Below are positions 53,445 through 62,004 of a stretch of 64,000 nt of DNA, in pieces. Each line of letters begins with the position of its first letter. Position 1 is the stretch's first letter. This DNA comes from Psychroserpens damuponensis (GTDB lineage: Bacteria > Bacteroidota > Bacteroidia > Flavobacteriales > Flavobacteriaceae): NCBI RefSeq assembly GCF_000826655.1, contig NZ_JXJO01000009.1, positions 62,001 to 126,000 on the forward strand, written 5' to 3'. The notes beneath the pieces are model-generated. The model was not told where the DNA came from. It made no database searches and saw only the letters and a list, made by a program, of their open reading frames with translations. The position numbers and the translations under genes are program-made.

Positions 53445-55160
53445 TTAATCTAACTGCGCTACGTAAGCTTGTGCCCAATTTTTTATTCTGGGTCCAAAAC
53501 ATTCTAAAATAGCATCGACTCCAATTACACTCCCTTTAGCTAATCGTCCTAAAACAGCAATATGAGTTTTAATATCATTTTGGTTAGACTTTACTATGGC
53601 ATTTTTAGTGGTTTCTATACCAAGTTTAGTATGTATAGGTTCTAGCAAATCTGCAGCTAATAAATGAGTAATGACAGGAGCATTGACATCTAATAATTGT
53701 GGAGCGTCTAAAACCGAGTTAATCATTACAGTAGCTATGTCATGGTTGCCTTTTAAGTTTGTAAACTGCCATCCAAATTTGGTGTTTTTAATGTTTGGGT
53801 CGCTTAAATACGCAAAGGAAATGATCTTGGCATCTACTAAAGCGAGCAATTGTTGCATGCTTTCAATAGGTGGACCGTATGAATAGCATTTAGTACTTTC
53901 ATCTAATGCTATAACGTGGTTAATTATGTTATCACTTAAATTGGCATATGAAAAAGCACTATATAACGTTGGTTGACAATGCCTCCAAACTTGACCGATA
54001 CAAAAGTCTAAACTTGCAGCTTGTTCACCTAATGCCATAGCGATGTAATTAGTTATAAGTTGATAAATATCAATTGTTTTATCTTGAATTAATTCATGAT
54101 TATAATCTTGGTTTTGTAGCCAGATTTGAACAATAGATTCTATGTGAATTCTATCTAAATGATGAGCTCTTGCCTTAGTTGCCAAATCATGATAAACTCG
54201 AGCGACAATTTTAGAAAACGGTTTAATGATAAACTCTAATGAATTGGTGCTTTTATCGGTTTGAGCATATGCTTCTATATTAGATTTAAATTGTAAAATT
54301 TCTAACGCTGTTGGTTTGTACCAAAGATCAATCTCTTCATTCAATGGTTTTGGGATTACTGGTAAGCCATCTAATGAAAATGGAATTACTGTTAAGTTTT
54401 GTGGTTCGGTTTTATAGTAAATACATTCAAAAGTTGAAGGATTTGTAGTTTTAAAATTTCCGAAGTTATTAATCACCAAAGCACGCATCACATCAAGCAT
54501 GGCCAAACCAAAGCCTCTAATACCTATTGTGATATCTCTGCAGTTTTTGAGATCGTTAAATTGTGCCATAGGATAAGGCGACTCAAATACTTTAAAGCGA
54601 TCATTACTTAGTGCATGAATTTGCCATGATTTTAGTTGCTTTGCTACGTTTGTAGGTTGATGACCAATGGTTAGCAATAGGTCATCGCATTTAAAGGTAT
54701 TTGTTTTTGTATGTAGTAATAATTTGGTTTTTTTATACTCTATATTTATAATTTTTAAAGGATGTAAATTAAAATTTGAGCTTAATTTCAAGGCTTCGTG
54801 CAATGATATAAACCTTTGATTGAGGTAGGTTCCAATTTTATGTCTTGGCGGAAATTTATCTGGTTCTAGCTCAGTTTGCTCAAAGTTTGACCAATCGTGA
54901 TACGAAGGAAACGAAGGAATCTCAAGATCTAAAAATTGGATTACAGGTCTTCGTTTGAGATCTTTTAAAGCACGTTCTGTGATATTGATCCAGTTAGAAT
55001 CGGCCTGGTCTAAATCCCAAACAGGTCCTGCGCCAGGATATTTTGAGGGTTCAAAACCTATAATGTTTAGGGTTTTATTGGCGTTTTCTAGTTTTGTTAA
55101 AACTGTTTCTAAAGCGAATAATCCTCTAGGTCCAAGTCCTATGATAGCTAGTGTTTTCAA
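53445..55160 (-). CDS. FAD/NAD(P)-binding protein
   Basis: A 571-residue protein with an N-terminal dinucleotide-binding site IIGLGPRGLFALETVL (7-22), a PSKYPGAGPVWDLDQ segment, TIGHQP (about 166) and IGIRGFGLAMLDVMRAL (about 211), as in the FAD-NAD(P)-binding family that includes HI0933-like and lysine-oxygenase-like proteins. It is convergent with the TIGR03915 gene (one-base gap). Substrate unknown. A TTTCCGAAG word is at 54457. Confidence 0.85.
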   Translation of the reverse strand: MKTLAIIGLGPRGLFALETVLTKLENANKTLNIIGFEPSKYPGAGPVWDLDQADSNWINITERALKDLKRRPVIQFLDLEIPSFPSYHDWSNFEQTELEPDKFPPRHKIGTYLNQRFISLHEALKLSSNFNLHPLKIINIEYKKTKLLLHTKTNTFKCDDLLLTIGHQPTNVAKQLKSWQIHALSNDRFKVFESPYPMAQFNDLKNCRDITIGIRGFGLAMLDVMRALVINNFGNFKTTNPSTFECIYYKTEPQNLTVIPFSLDGLPVIPKPLNEEIDLWYKPTALEILQFKSNIEAYAQTDKSTNSLEFIIKPFSKIVARVYHDLATKARAHHLDRIHIESIVQIWLQNQDYNHELIQDKTIDIYQLITNYIAMALGEQAASLDFCIGQVWRHCQPTLYSAFSYANLSDNIINHVIALDESTKCYSYGPPIESMQQLLALVDAKIISFAYLSDPNIKNTKFGWQFTNLKGNHDIATVMINSVLDAPQLLDVNAPVITHLLAADLLEPIHTKLGIETTKNAIVKSNQNDIKTHIAVLGRLAKGSVIGVDAILECFGPRIKNWAQAYVAQLD

Positions 55161-55242
55161 TAGTAGAATATTAGTTATGGCTAAATTAACTCGAAATATT
55201 TGTAATAATTAACTGTAATGCCATATAAAATAACACAATCAT

Positions 55243-56055
55243 TTACCACCAAACTAAAAAACATTTAAAAAGGTCTCCTAAGTCATTTTTCATCCAATAT
55301 AAAGGGGATTGCTTTTGGTTTAAAAATGTTTGACTTTCGCTTCGGAAATTTGAAAACTCCAACCAATCAACCGTTGCATGAGGTTCTAAAAACCAATCTA
55401 GTTTTGAAGGTATATAAAATTGATAATGTTTGAAAACTTCCAACTGTGATGTCTTGATGAAAAAACCGCAAACACAATGTTTGTTTATTAATTTAAAAGT
55501 GAGGTGTTCTTGATAGGGTATAAACAATTGTGCTTTAAATAGCACCTGCTGTTTAAAATTATAGTTTGCAAGTGCTAATTGTTTTAAAGTGAGTTGGCAA
55601 TCGTCGGTATAGAGGAGAGGCAATTGCTTGTGTTGTAATTTATTGAGTTTGTCTACCAAACTATCTTTTCGGTTTGGTCCAATCCAACGGTCAATTTCAT
55701 GTGGTCCTGCAGTAGCATCGTACACATAAAATTTGTAAACGATTTCTAAGTGTATAGCCTTTTCATTTACTAATAGTAGTGTGTCTAATTCTCCTAAGGT
55801 TCGTTTGTTTTTTTGGATTTGAATATTCTCGGCAAGTATGTTGGTAGACTCAGCAGTGTCTAGTTGGTTGAATACAAATTGTTCGGCAAGCTGACCCAAA
55901 CGGAGTTGTTTGTCCAATTTCCGAAGAAAAACAGAATCAAAAGTGCTAGATAATTCAAATTGTTGGAGATTGTTGATGGCTGCATTTTTCCAAAGTAATT
56001 GCGTTTTACAGTAGGCTTGGTATAGAGATTGAAGATGCTGCGGACTAATATTCAT
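55243..56055 (-). CDS. DUF1853 family protein
   Basis: A 270-residue soluble protein. The motif set RTLGELDTLL (about 86-95) ... KAIHLEIVYKFYVYD (about 101-115) resembles a PD-(D/E)xK nuclease core (Glu-x-Asp, then Glu-x-x-x-Lys), which is only a reading of the pattern. The family is conserved near housekeeping genes in Flavobacteriaceae and in proteobacteria; its function is unknown. CTTCGGAAA words are at 55340 and 55918. It is divergent from the DEAD-box gene. Confidence 0.82.
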   Translation of the reverse strand: MNISPQHLQSLYQAYCKTQLLWKNAAINNLQQFELSSTFDSVFLRKLDKQLRLGQLAEQFVFNQLDTAESTNILAENIQIQKNKRTLGELDTLLLVNEKAIHLEIVYKFYVYDATAGPHEIDRWIGPNRKDSLVDKLNKLQHKQLPLLYTDDCQLTLKQLALANYNFKQQVLFKAQLFIPYQEHLTFKLINKHCVCGFFIKTSQLEVFKHYQFYIPSKLDWFLEPHATVDWLEFSNFRSESQTFLNQKQSPLYWMKNDLGDLFKCFLVWW

Positions 56056-56142
56056 ATAAAATCGAAATTACGAATAAGTTTTGATTTTTAATTCTGAAAA
56101 CATAAGTAATAACAATACCTTTGTGGTTAATAATAATTGATT

Positions 56143-57264
56143 ATGGATACGACATTTTTTGACCTAGGAATCTCTAAAAACCTCATCAAAGGTTTAAAGG
56201 AACTCCATATAAAAACACCAACCCAAATACAAGAAAAAGCAATACCTGTATTGTTAAAAAATAATACCGATTTTATAGGGTTAGCACAAACAGGAACTGG
56301 AAAAACAGCTGCTTTTGGATTACCAATTTTACAGAATATTGATCCTAAGAAAAACCACGTACAAGCGTTAATATTAGCACCAACAAGAGAATTGGTTCAA
56401 CAAATTCAAAAGCAACTTTTTAAGTTTACAAAGTACAGCGATCACAAAATTTTTGCAGAAGGTGTGTATGGTGGAGAAAAAATGGATATACAATTAAAAC
56501 GTTTGCAACGCACCACACATATTATTGTTGCAACACCTGGTCGTTTGTTAGATTTTATTGAACGAGGTGAAGTTAATATTAAAACTATTAATACACTGGT
56601 GATGGATGAGGCAGATGAGATGTTAAGTATGGGTTTTAAACAAGATTTAAACAAAATTTTGGCTTTCACGAAAGGGTCTAGACATACTTGGTTATTTTCT
56701 GCAACAATGCCAGAGGAGATTCAAAGTATGGTAAAAACATATATGTCACCTAATGCAGTTCGTGTAGAAATAGATAAAAATAGTTTGGTAAATGCCAATA
56801 TAAGCCATCACTATATTGTAACGTCTATTAAAGAAAAAGCCAATGTGATTACAAGGTTGTTAGATAAATATGACGATGATCGTGGGATTATTTTTTGCAG
56901 AACCAAAGCGGGAACCGTACAATTGACAGAGACGTTGAAAGCCGAAGGGTTTTCGGTAGATGCACTTCAAGGAGATATGCAACAAAAAGAACGTGACAAA
57001 GTAATGCGTGCGTTTAAAAATGGCTCACTTCAATATTTAATTTCTACAGATGTATCGGCTCGAGGTATTGATGTTAATAATCTCGCTTTTATCATTCATC
57101 ATCAATTACCAGATCAATTAGAATATTACACGCATAGAAGTGGTAGAACCGCAAGAGCAGGAAAAACAGGAGCATCTATTGCACTTATTATCTCTGGAGA
57201 AGAGCAGGACATACAAAAAATGCAAAAGGATTTAGACATAAAGTTTAAGCAAATGACATTTTAA
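56143..57264 (+). CDS. DEAD-box ATP-dependent RNA helicase (core only)
   Basis: I use the ATG at 56143 (a TTG at 56137 is possible but unlikely). The 373 residues cover only the helicase core: Q motif region TPTQIQEKA, AQTGTGKTAAF (Walker A), PTRELVQQ, DEAD (about 155), SATMP, and HRSGRTARAGKTG. There is no extended C-terminal tail, unlike RhlE or CsdA, so its RNA specificity is unclear. A -7-like TACCTTTG lies at 56116-56123. The candidate small RNA begins 57 bases after its stop. Confidence 0.95.
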   Translation: MDTTFFDLGISKNLIKGLKELHIKTPTQIQEKAIPVLLKNNTDFIGLAQTGTGKTAAFGLPILQNIDPKKNHVQALILAPTRELVQQIQKQLFKFTKYSDHKIFAEGVYGGEKMDIQLKRLQRTTHIIVATPGRLLDFIERGEVNIKTINTLVMDEADEMLSMGFKQDLNKILAFTKGSRHTWLFSATMPEEIQSMVKTYMSPNAVRVEIDKNSLVNANISHHYIVTSIKEKANVITRLLDKYDDDRGIIFCRTKAGTVQLTETLKAEGFSVDALQGDMQQKERDKVMRAFKNGSLQYLISTDVSARGIDVNNLAFIIHHQLPDQLEYYTHRSGRTARAGKTGASIALIISGEEQDIQKMQKDLDIKFKQMTF

Positions 57265-57287
57265 AATAATTTTATAAAAAAGGGTGT

Positions 57288-57315
57288 TTGTATTCATTTA
57301 AATAGAGTACTTTCG
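57288..57315 (+). promoter_or_regulatory. Promoter of the candidate small RNA
   Basis: TTG at 57288-57290 and TACTTTCG at 57308-57315 are spaced by 17 bases, a one-mismatch match to the Bacteroidota consensus (TTG, TAnnTTTG). The expected start near 57321 coincides with the first base of a strong hairpin. Confidence 0.55.
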
Positions 57316-57320
57316 CAGCC

Positions 57321-57400
57321 ACTTAAATGAGTAGCAATACTTATTTAAGTATTACACAAATAGAACTCCTTGGTATGGTCACCAAGGAGTTCGCTTTTTA
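57321..57400 (+). ncRNA. Candidate two-hairpin small RNA
   Basis: Hairpin 1 (57321-57350) is a 13-pair stem, ACTTAAATGAGTA against TACTTATTTAAGT with one G-U pair, capped by the GNRA loop GCAA. A 12-base single-stranded A-rich linker follows. Hairpin 2 (57363-57392) is a perfect 12-pair stem, GAACTCCTTGGT against ACCAAGGAGTTC, with a six-base loop, followed by five U at 57395-57399. A promoter-like pair ends just before it. No open frame covers it. It could be an independent small RNA, a 3' UTR of the helicase, or a leader of the next gene. Name unknown; no family asserted. Confidence 0.5.
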
Positions 57401-57415
57401 TATAGACTCATCTTT

Positions 57416-57427
57416 TTTCTTCGGAAA
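57416..57427 (+). repeat. Hairpin form of the CTTCGGAAA word in the helicase spacer
   Basis: TTTCTTCGGAAA lies 16 bases after the small-RNA U-tract. The remaining 57428-57644 part of the 380-base spacer holds no other clear element apart from a -7-like TAATTTTG at 57619-57626. Confidence 0.5.
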
Positions 57428-57644
57428 CATAACTTCAACACACTATTGTTGCTGTTTTATTAAAGCCCTTTATAATTAGAACAGTACAAATATTCGTGTT
57501 GCAAGATTACAGCACTGTTTTTTCGGCTCTAATTAAAAATCTATGTTTAATTACGTGCATGGTTATATATTTTTCTAGATTATTCTTAGAAATTATTCGA
57601 TAAACACTCATAAAGTTTTAATTTTGCAATTCACAAAACACAGT

Positions 57645-59198
57645 ATGAGTTTAGACAATTTAGCAGTACAAGATAAAAAAACCGATAAAGAATTATATAG
57701 TTATCAAAAAGGAGCCATTGATCAAATTTTTGAAAAATTTGAAACTGCTCCAGATGATTACCATTTGTTATATCAACTACCAACAGGAGGAGGTAAGACG
57801 GTTATTTTTTCTGAAATTGTACGTCAATATCTAAAAATTCACAAGAAAAAAGTACTCGTTATGACTCATAGAGTCGAGTTATGTAAGCAAACATCTGTGA
57901 TGCTTACAAGTTTTGGTGTTACTAATAAAGTAGTAGATAGCAAAGCGAACTTAGACGATCAAGATGAGTATAGTTGTTATGTTGCTATGGTTGAAACCTT
58001 AAATAACCGACTTAATGATGATATTCTTGATATTTCTGATGTTGGTTTAGTTATTATTGATGAGGCACATTATAACTCTTTTACAAAATTATTTAAGTTT
58101 TTTGAAAACTCATTTATTTTAGGCGTTACAGCTACGCCTTTGAGTTCTAATAAAGATCTACCAATGAAAGGTAATTATAGCGAACTCATAGCTGGAGAAA
58201 CCATAGAATCTTTAATAGAAAATGAATTTTTGGCTAGGGCAGAAGTCTTTCAGTATGATATGGGATTAACCTCTCTAGAAGTTGGAAGTAATGGAGACTA
58301 TACCGTAAAATCTTCTGAAGATTTATACACTAGTCCTGCCATGTTAGATAAATTATTGGAAGCTTATAAAAAGCATTCCGCAGGAAAAAAAGCTTTGATT
58401 TTTAATAATGGTATTAACACCTCAATTATGGTGTATCATACATTTAGAGAAGCTGGTTTCCCAATTATGCATCTTGATAATACAGCAACCAAAAAGCAGC
58501 GAAAAGAAATTTTAAAATGGTTTAAAGAAACTCCAGACGCTATTTTAACCTCTGTAAGTATCTTAACCACTGGTTTTGATGAACCAACTATTGATACCAT
58601 TATTTTAAATAGAGCAACAAAATCTTTAACACTATATTACCAAATGATTGGTCGTGGATCTCGAATCCTGAACAATAAATCTAAATTTACTGTTATAGAT
58701 TTAGGAAACAATAATTATAGATTTGGACCTTGGGGAGCCGATTTAGATTGGCAAACTATTTTTAGATCTCCTAATTATTTCATGGATAGGCTTAAAGACG
58801 ATGAAGCCATTGAAGGTGATTTTAAACATGAAATGTCTGAAGAACTTCGTGCAGAATTCTCAAAATCTGAAGAAGTTTATTTTGACGTAAAACAAGTGTA
58901 TAAAGATGCAACTTTTGGAGGTATCTCTTCTAAAGTCGTTTTAGAGCGTTCTATTGAACAACATGCAAAAATTTGTGTAGAAAATAGCGAAGATGTTTAT
59001 GATGCGCTGGCACTAGCTAAACAATTAGGACCAGATATTGATGTAAGAATCGATATGTATGCTAAGTGTATAAGCAAGAGTACCTATAATTTTTTAAAAT
59101 GGCTAAGAGACGATTATCGTAAAAAATTGAATAGTTATTTACGTGCTAATTTTGATGAGGTATTTGAGCAAATTCATGGTCATCCACCTGAAGATTGA
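57645..59198 (+). CDS. SF2 DEAD/DEAH-type helicase (type III restriction ResA-like)
   Basis: I choose ATG at 57645 (MSLDNLAVQDKK); the TTG at 57624 lies inside a -7-like promoter element TAATTTTG (57619-57626) and is unlikely to be the start. The 517 residues have LPTGGGKTVIFSE (Walker A), TGFDEPTIDTIILNRATKS (about 310) and QMIGRGSRI (motif VI), and DEAH (VIIDEAHYNS). It resembles helicase subunits that act in DNA repair or restriction but has no nuclease domain and no methylase next to it. Substrate unknown. Confidence 0.88.
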   Translation: MSLDNLAVQDKKTDKELYSYQKGAIDQIFEKFETAPDDYHLLYQLPTGGGKTVIFSEIVRQYLKIHKKKVLVMTHRVELCKQTSVMLTSFGVTNKVVDSKANLDDQDEYSCYVAMVETLNNRLNDDILDISDVGLVIIDEAHYNSFTKLFKFFENSFILGVTATPLSSNKDLPMKGNYSELIAGETIESLIENEFLARAEVFQYDMGLTSLEVGSNGDYTVKSSEDLYTSPAMLDKLLEAYKKHSAGKKALIFNNGINTSIMVYHTFREAGFPIMHLDNTATKKQRKEILKWFKETPDAILTSVSILTTGFDEPTIDTIILNRATKSLTLYYQMIGRGSRILNNKSKFTVIDLGNNNYRFGPWGADLDWQTIFRSPNYFMDRLKDDEAIEGDFKHEMSEELRAEFSKSEEVYFDVKQVYKDATFGGISSKVVLERSIEQHAKICVENSEDVYDALALAKQLGPDIDVRIDMYAKCISKSTYNFLKWLRDDYRKKLNSYLRANFDEVFEQIHGHPPED

Positions 59199-59210
59199 TA
59201 TAAAATCAAA

Positions 59211-59253
59211 CAAAAAAAAGACTATTATAAATTTATAATAGTCTTTTTTTTTG
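59211..59253. terminator. Bidirectional terminator
   Basis: The sequence forms a stem of about 20 pairs: A8, GACTATTATAA against TTATAATAGTC and T-rich, with almost no loop. It lies between the convergent helicase (stop 59198) and acidic-protein gene (stop 59270) and serves both strands. Confidence 0.85.
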
Positions 59254-59269
59254 TTTGCTATATGCAACC

Positions 59270-59563
59270 TTATTTGAGGTGCTCAGTCGTTTGTTCTAAA
59301 TCTTCATTTGATACTCCACCTTGACTGTATAATTGGTTTTCTTCATCTTTTAGTTTTGAAGGCTTAACCTTATTAGGTAAAGAACGACCTGGTATATCCA
59401 AATCTTTTCCTGTGAAGTCTACAGGCTTTTCTCTCTCCTTTAACAACTCGTCGTCGCTTAGTTCTGTTTTTAAATTTCCAGCTTTATCACCTAAGGCCTT
59501 TTTATCGTCCTCAGTAATATTAGGATTATAATCTAATTTTTTGTCTTCATGTGTCTCTTTCAT
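59270..59563 (-). CDS. Acidic, disordered-type small protein
   Basis: A 97-residue hydrophilic protein with no hydrophobic core (KETHEDKKLDYNPNITEDDK, then GKDLDIPGRSLPNKVKPS). Composition resembles stress-induced disordered proteins. It lies eight bases downstream of the YqaE-like gene and may be induced with it. No enzyme motif. Confidence 0.7.
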   Translation of the reverse strand: MKETHEDKKLDYNPNITEDDKKALGDKAGNLKTELSDDELLKEREKPVDFTGKDLDIPGRSLPNKVKPSKLKDEENQLYSQGGVSNEDLEQTTEHLK

Positions 59564-59571
59564 AATGTGTC

Positions 59572-59724
59572 TTATTTATTTACAATAATGGCATGTATAA
59601 CTCCAGGAACCCATCCTAATATCGTAAGTAAAATATTTATTAATAAATTTTTACCAACACCATGCTCCAAAAATACAGCAACAGGTGGTAATAATACACT
59701 TAGGATAATTGTTAGTAATGACAT
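59572..59724 (-). CDS. YqaE/Pmp3 family membrane protein
   Basis: A 50-residue frame starting ATG at 59722-59724 encodes MSLLTIILSVLLPPVAVFLE at its start and GWVPGVIHAIIV near its end, two helices with a PPVAV turn and WxPGxxHA, which is the Pmp3/YqaE signature. Relatives respond to salt and membrane stress. It is too short for a usual length cut-off. The acidic protein gene follows on the same strand. Confidence 0.9.
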   Translation of the reverse strand: MSLLTIILSVLLPPVAVFLEHGVGKNLLINILLTILGWVPGVIHAIIVNK

Positions 59725-59910
59725 AATTATTGTTTTTTAGTTAAACTTAATGACTTCAAATATATAGTAACAACTCATTGTTGTTTACCTGATATGGATA
59801 TAATATTAACGTAATACCTATTTATTTGATAGGGTTAGTAATCCTTGCTTATGAGCAAAATCGTATTAATTGACGTGACTATATTTGTTGAAATTAAAAC
59901 ATAAGTTGTT

Positions 59911-60339
59911 ATGAAAAAGAATATAGTAGTACTCGCAATAATTTTACTAACTGCATTTGCTTGTCAAAATACAGCTAAAGCCCAAGCGCCAGATGCTGTT
60001 AAAAAAACCTTTCAAGATATGTATCCAGGTGAAAATGATCCAGATTGGCACTTAGATGATCATGGTAATTATGAATCTAATTTTAAGATCGATGGTATTA
60101 AATACAGAGCAGATTTTTCTCCTAACGGAAATTGGATTGAGACAGAAAGTAGTATAAAGGTAAAAGATTTACCTAAAGCCATAAGAAATATCATCAAAAC
60201 CGATTTTGGTAGCGAAGATATCACAGAGGTTGAGAAAGTGGAGCACCACTCTAAAGGTTTGTTTTACGATGTTGAGTTCAAACAGAAAGGTAAAAATAAA
60301 GATGTAGAGTTTAAACCCAATGGAACGATCATAAATTAA
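59911..60339 (+). CDS. PepSY-like domain protein, lipoprotein/exported
   Basis: A 142-residue protein with an N-terminal signal and a possible lipobox (TAFAC near residue 18). The repeat VKKTFQDMYPGENDPDWHLDDHGNYE and the second, related half (LPKAIRNIIKTDFGSEDITEVEKVE) are typical of the BLIP-like PepSY domain found in small Bacteroidota exported proteins. A -7-like TATATTTG is at 59880-59887. It is separated from the next plus-strand gene by 80 bases. Confidence 0.85.
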   Translation: MKKNIVVLAIILLTAFACQNTAKAQAPDAVKKTFQDMYPGENDPDWHLDDHGNYESNFKIDGIKYRADFSPNGNWIETESSIKVKDLPKAIRNIIKTDFGSEDITEVEKVEHHSKGLFYDVEFKQKGKNKDVEFKPNGTIIN

Positions 60340-60437
60340 AATTTGTACAACATAAGATAGGTGTTGAGAAAACGTTAATTAACATCCAATCATGGTGATA
60401 ATGTTGTAACTTAATACCTTTGAAAAAGTGGTTGATA

Positions 60438-60989
60438 ATGATATTTAGAGGATTTGTATTCGTGTTTTTTTTAGGATTATTTTTTAATTGCGGTTCTGCC
60501 AAACCAACAGCAACACCAGAGCAAATTGCAAGGTTAGATCAATTGGTAAAAAATCAATCTTTTGTAATTGAGTCTAATTGGGCTTTACCTCAAACCACCA
60601 ATACTTTAATGGCTTTACAAAATGCAGGTTTCTTTTCCACAGGAGATAGTGCAAGTCGTATCAGTCTGTCTGGTAATCCCAATGAGCTTAAAATTGACAA
60701 CCAAACAGTAACGTCACAACTTCCTTATTTTGGAGAAGTACAATCTACTTCTGGATATAATGGTTCAGATAATAGCATCAGTTTTGAAGGAGATTGGACA
60801 GATTATCGTGTCGTTAAGAACGATAATAGTAGTTACACTATCAGGTTTGATGCCAAAAGTCATTCCGAAAATTTTGATGTCATCATTCATTTGTACCCTA
60901 ATCTTAGTAGTGAAATCATCTTAAAAGGAGCAAAGCGATTTCCTATTAGATACACAGGGTTTGTGAGTTCAATTTCCGAAGAAAATTAA
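60438..60989 (+). CDS. DUF4251 domain lipoprotein
   Basis: I choose ATG at 60438 (MIFRGFVFVFFLGLFFNC); the TTG at 60420 lies inside a -7-like TACCTTTG (60415-60422), so it is an unlikely start. The Cys at residue 18 is a lipobox cysteine. The DUF4251 domain is recognised by FVIESNWALPQT, LMALQNAGFF, VTSQLPYFGEVQ and GDWTDYRVVKNDN. It is probably an anchored periplasmic protein. A TTTCCGAAG word is at 60973, in the codons just before the stop. Confidence 0.86.
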   Translation: MIFRGFVFVFFLGLFFNCGSAKPTATPEQIARLDQLVKNQSFVIESNWALPQTTNTLMALQNAGFFSTGDSASRISLSGNPNELKIDNQTVTSQLPYFGEVQSTSGYNGSDNSISFEGDWTDYRVVKNDNSSYTIRFDAKSHSENFDVIIHLYPNLSSEIILKGAKRFPIRYTGFVSSISEEN

Positions 60990-61051
60990 TTACGCATTGT
61001 TAGTGAAACGTTGTTATTTTGGCTTATAAATTATCACATTTGAAAATTTGA

Positions 61052-61243
61052 TTAATCAATATCTAATTCATCTTTTAAAGCCTCTAGTTGTTCGTGAGCG
61101 TTTTTTAATATGTCCTTATTTTCTTGGTATGACAAGGAGATGTTCACATTACAATTAAGACATGTGAAATGTTTTTCTGAAAAAATGTCATGAACATTAA
61201 ATTCTATATTTGTTTTACACTGAGGACATGGGATACTAGGCAT
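61052..61243 (-). CDS. Small zinc-ribbon protein
   Basis: A 63-residue protein with two CxxC pairs (CPQC at 6-9, CLNC about 32-35), the spacing of a zinc ribbon, and a helical acidic tail (DILKNAHEQLEALKDELDID). Such small proteins bind zinc and sometimes nucleic acid or a partner protein; function unknown. It is divergent from the next plus-strand gene. Confidence 0.75.
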   Translation of the reverse strand: MPSIPCPQCKTNIEFNVHDIFSEKHFTCLNCNVNISLSYQENKDILKNAHEQLEALKDELDID

Positions 61244-61321
61244 AATTCATAATTTTATAAAGTTGAAGATAATCATTTTTTGGTTTAAAAACTGTAACTT
61301 TCTATTTTCAAAAACGTTACA

Positions 61322-61894
61322 ATGTCATTAACTCAAAAATTAGTATGCTTATCTTTTTTATTATCGTTGACAATTTCTGCTCAAGAAAACCTTACACCTT
61401 CTAAACAATTTTGGAACGCTTTAAAGGCGCACTGCGGAAAAGCATATCAAGGTCAATTAGAATTGCCCAAAGAAGATAAAGATTTTGGAGGCAAGCAATT
61501 AGTGATGCATGTGCGTAAATGCACAGAAAATAAGATGAAAATCCCTTTTTTTGTTGGAGATGACAAATCTAGAACATGGATTTTAACTTATGAAAATGAT
61601 CGTATCGCTTTACAACACGATCATAGACATAAAGATGGTACTGAGGATGCTATAAATTTTTATGGTGGTAAAACAACCAATACAGGTAAAGAGGATATTC
61701 AAATATTCTCTGCAGATGCGCATACGCAACAATTAATTCCTGGCGCAGCAACAAACGTGTGGTGGATCACAATAAACGAGAGTACTTTTACCTATAACTT
61801 AAGACGTTTAGGGACAGATAGAGTTTTTAAAGTCGTTATGGATCTCACCCAAACTATTAAAACTCCTGAGGCTCCTTGGGGATGGAAAGATTAA
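61322..61894 (+). CDS. Exported protein of unknown function
   Basis: A 190-residue protein with a signal peptide (cleavage near SAQ). It has a two-cysteine pattern (AHCGKA, VRKCTEN), a His/Asp-rich stretch (ALQHDHRHKDGTED, about 96-109), and a conserved-looking SADAHTQQLIPGAATNVWWITI segment. The His/Asp-rich part could bind metal. No family assigned. It starts 78 bases from the zinc-ribbon start. Confidence 0.7.
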   Translation: MSLTQKLVCLSFLLSLTISAQENLTPSKQFWNALKAHCGKAYQGQLELPKEDKDFGGKQLVMHVRKCTENKMKIPFFVGDDKSRTWILTYENDRIALQHDHRHKDGTEDAINFYGGKTTNTGKEDIQIFSADAHTQQLIPGAATNVWWITINESTFTYNLRRLGTDRVFKVVMDLTQTIKTPEAPWGWKD

Positions 61895-62004
61895 TGTTTA
61901 CACAAATCTTCAATTAGAGTAATCGCTTTAAATTGTAGCCAAACCATACTTAAAGAACAAAAAAAACATGTAACGATTGTCATCTAAGTTTTCATAGTTT
62001 AAAT

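Noticed and set aside
57645-59198. Helicase pair as part of a restriction or defence island
   Set aside because: No methylase, nuclease, toxin or other defence gene is adjacent; the neighbours are housekeeping or unknown small genes.
59549-59740. Plus-strand 63-codon frame opposite the YqaE-like gene
   Set aside because: It is a shadow of the minus-strand YqaE-like gene, which carries the recognisable family motifs.
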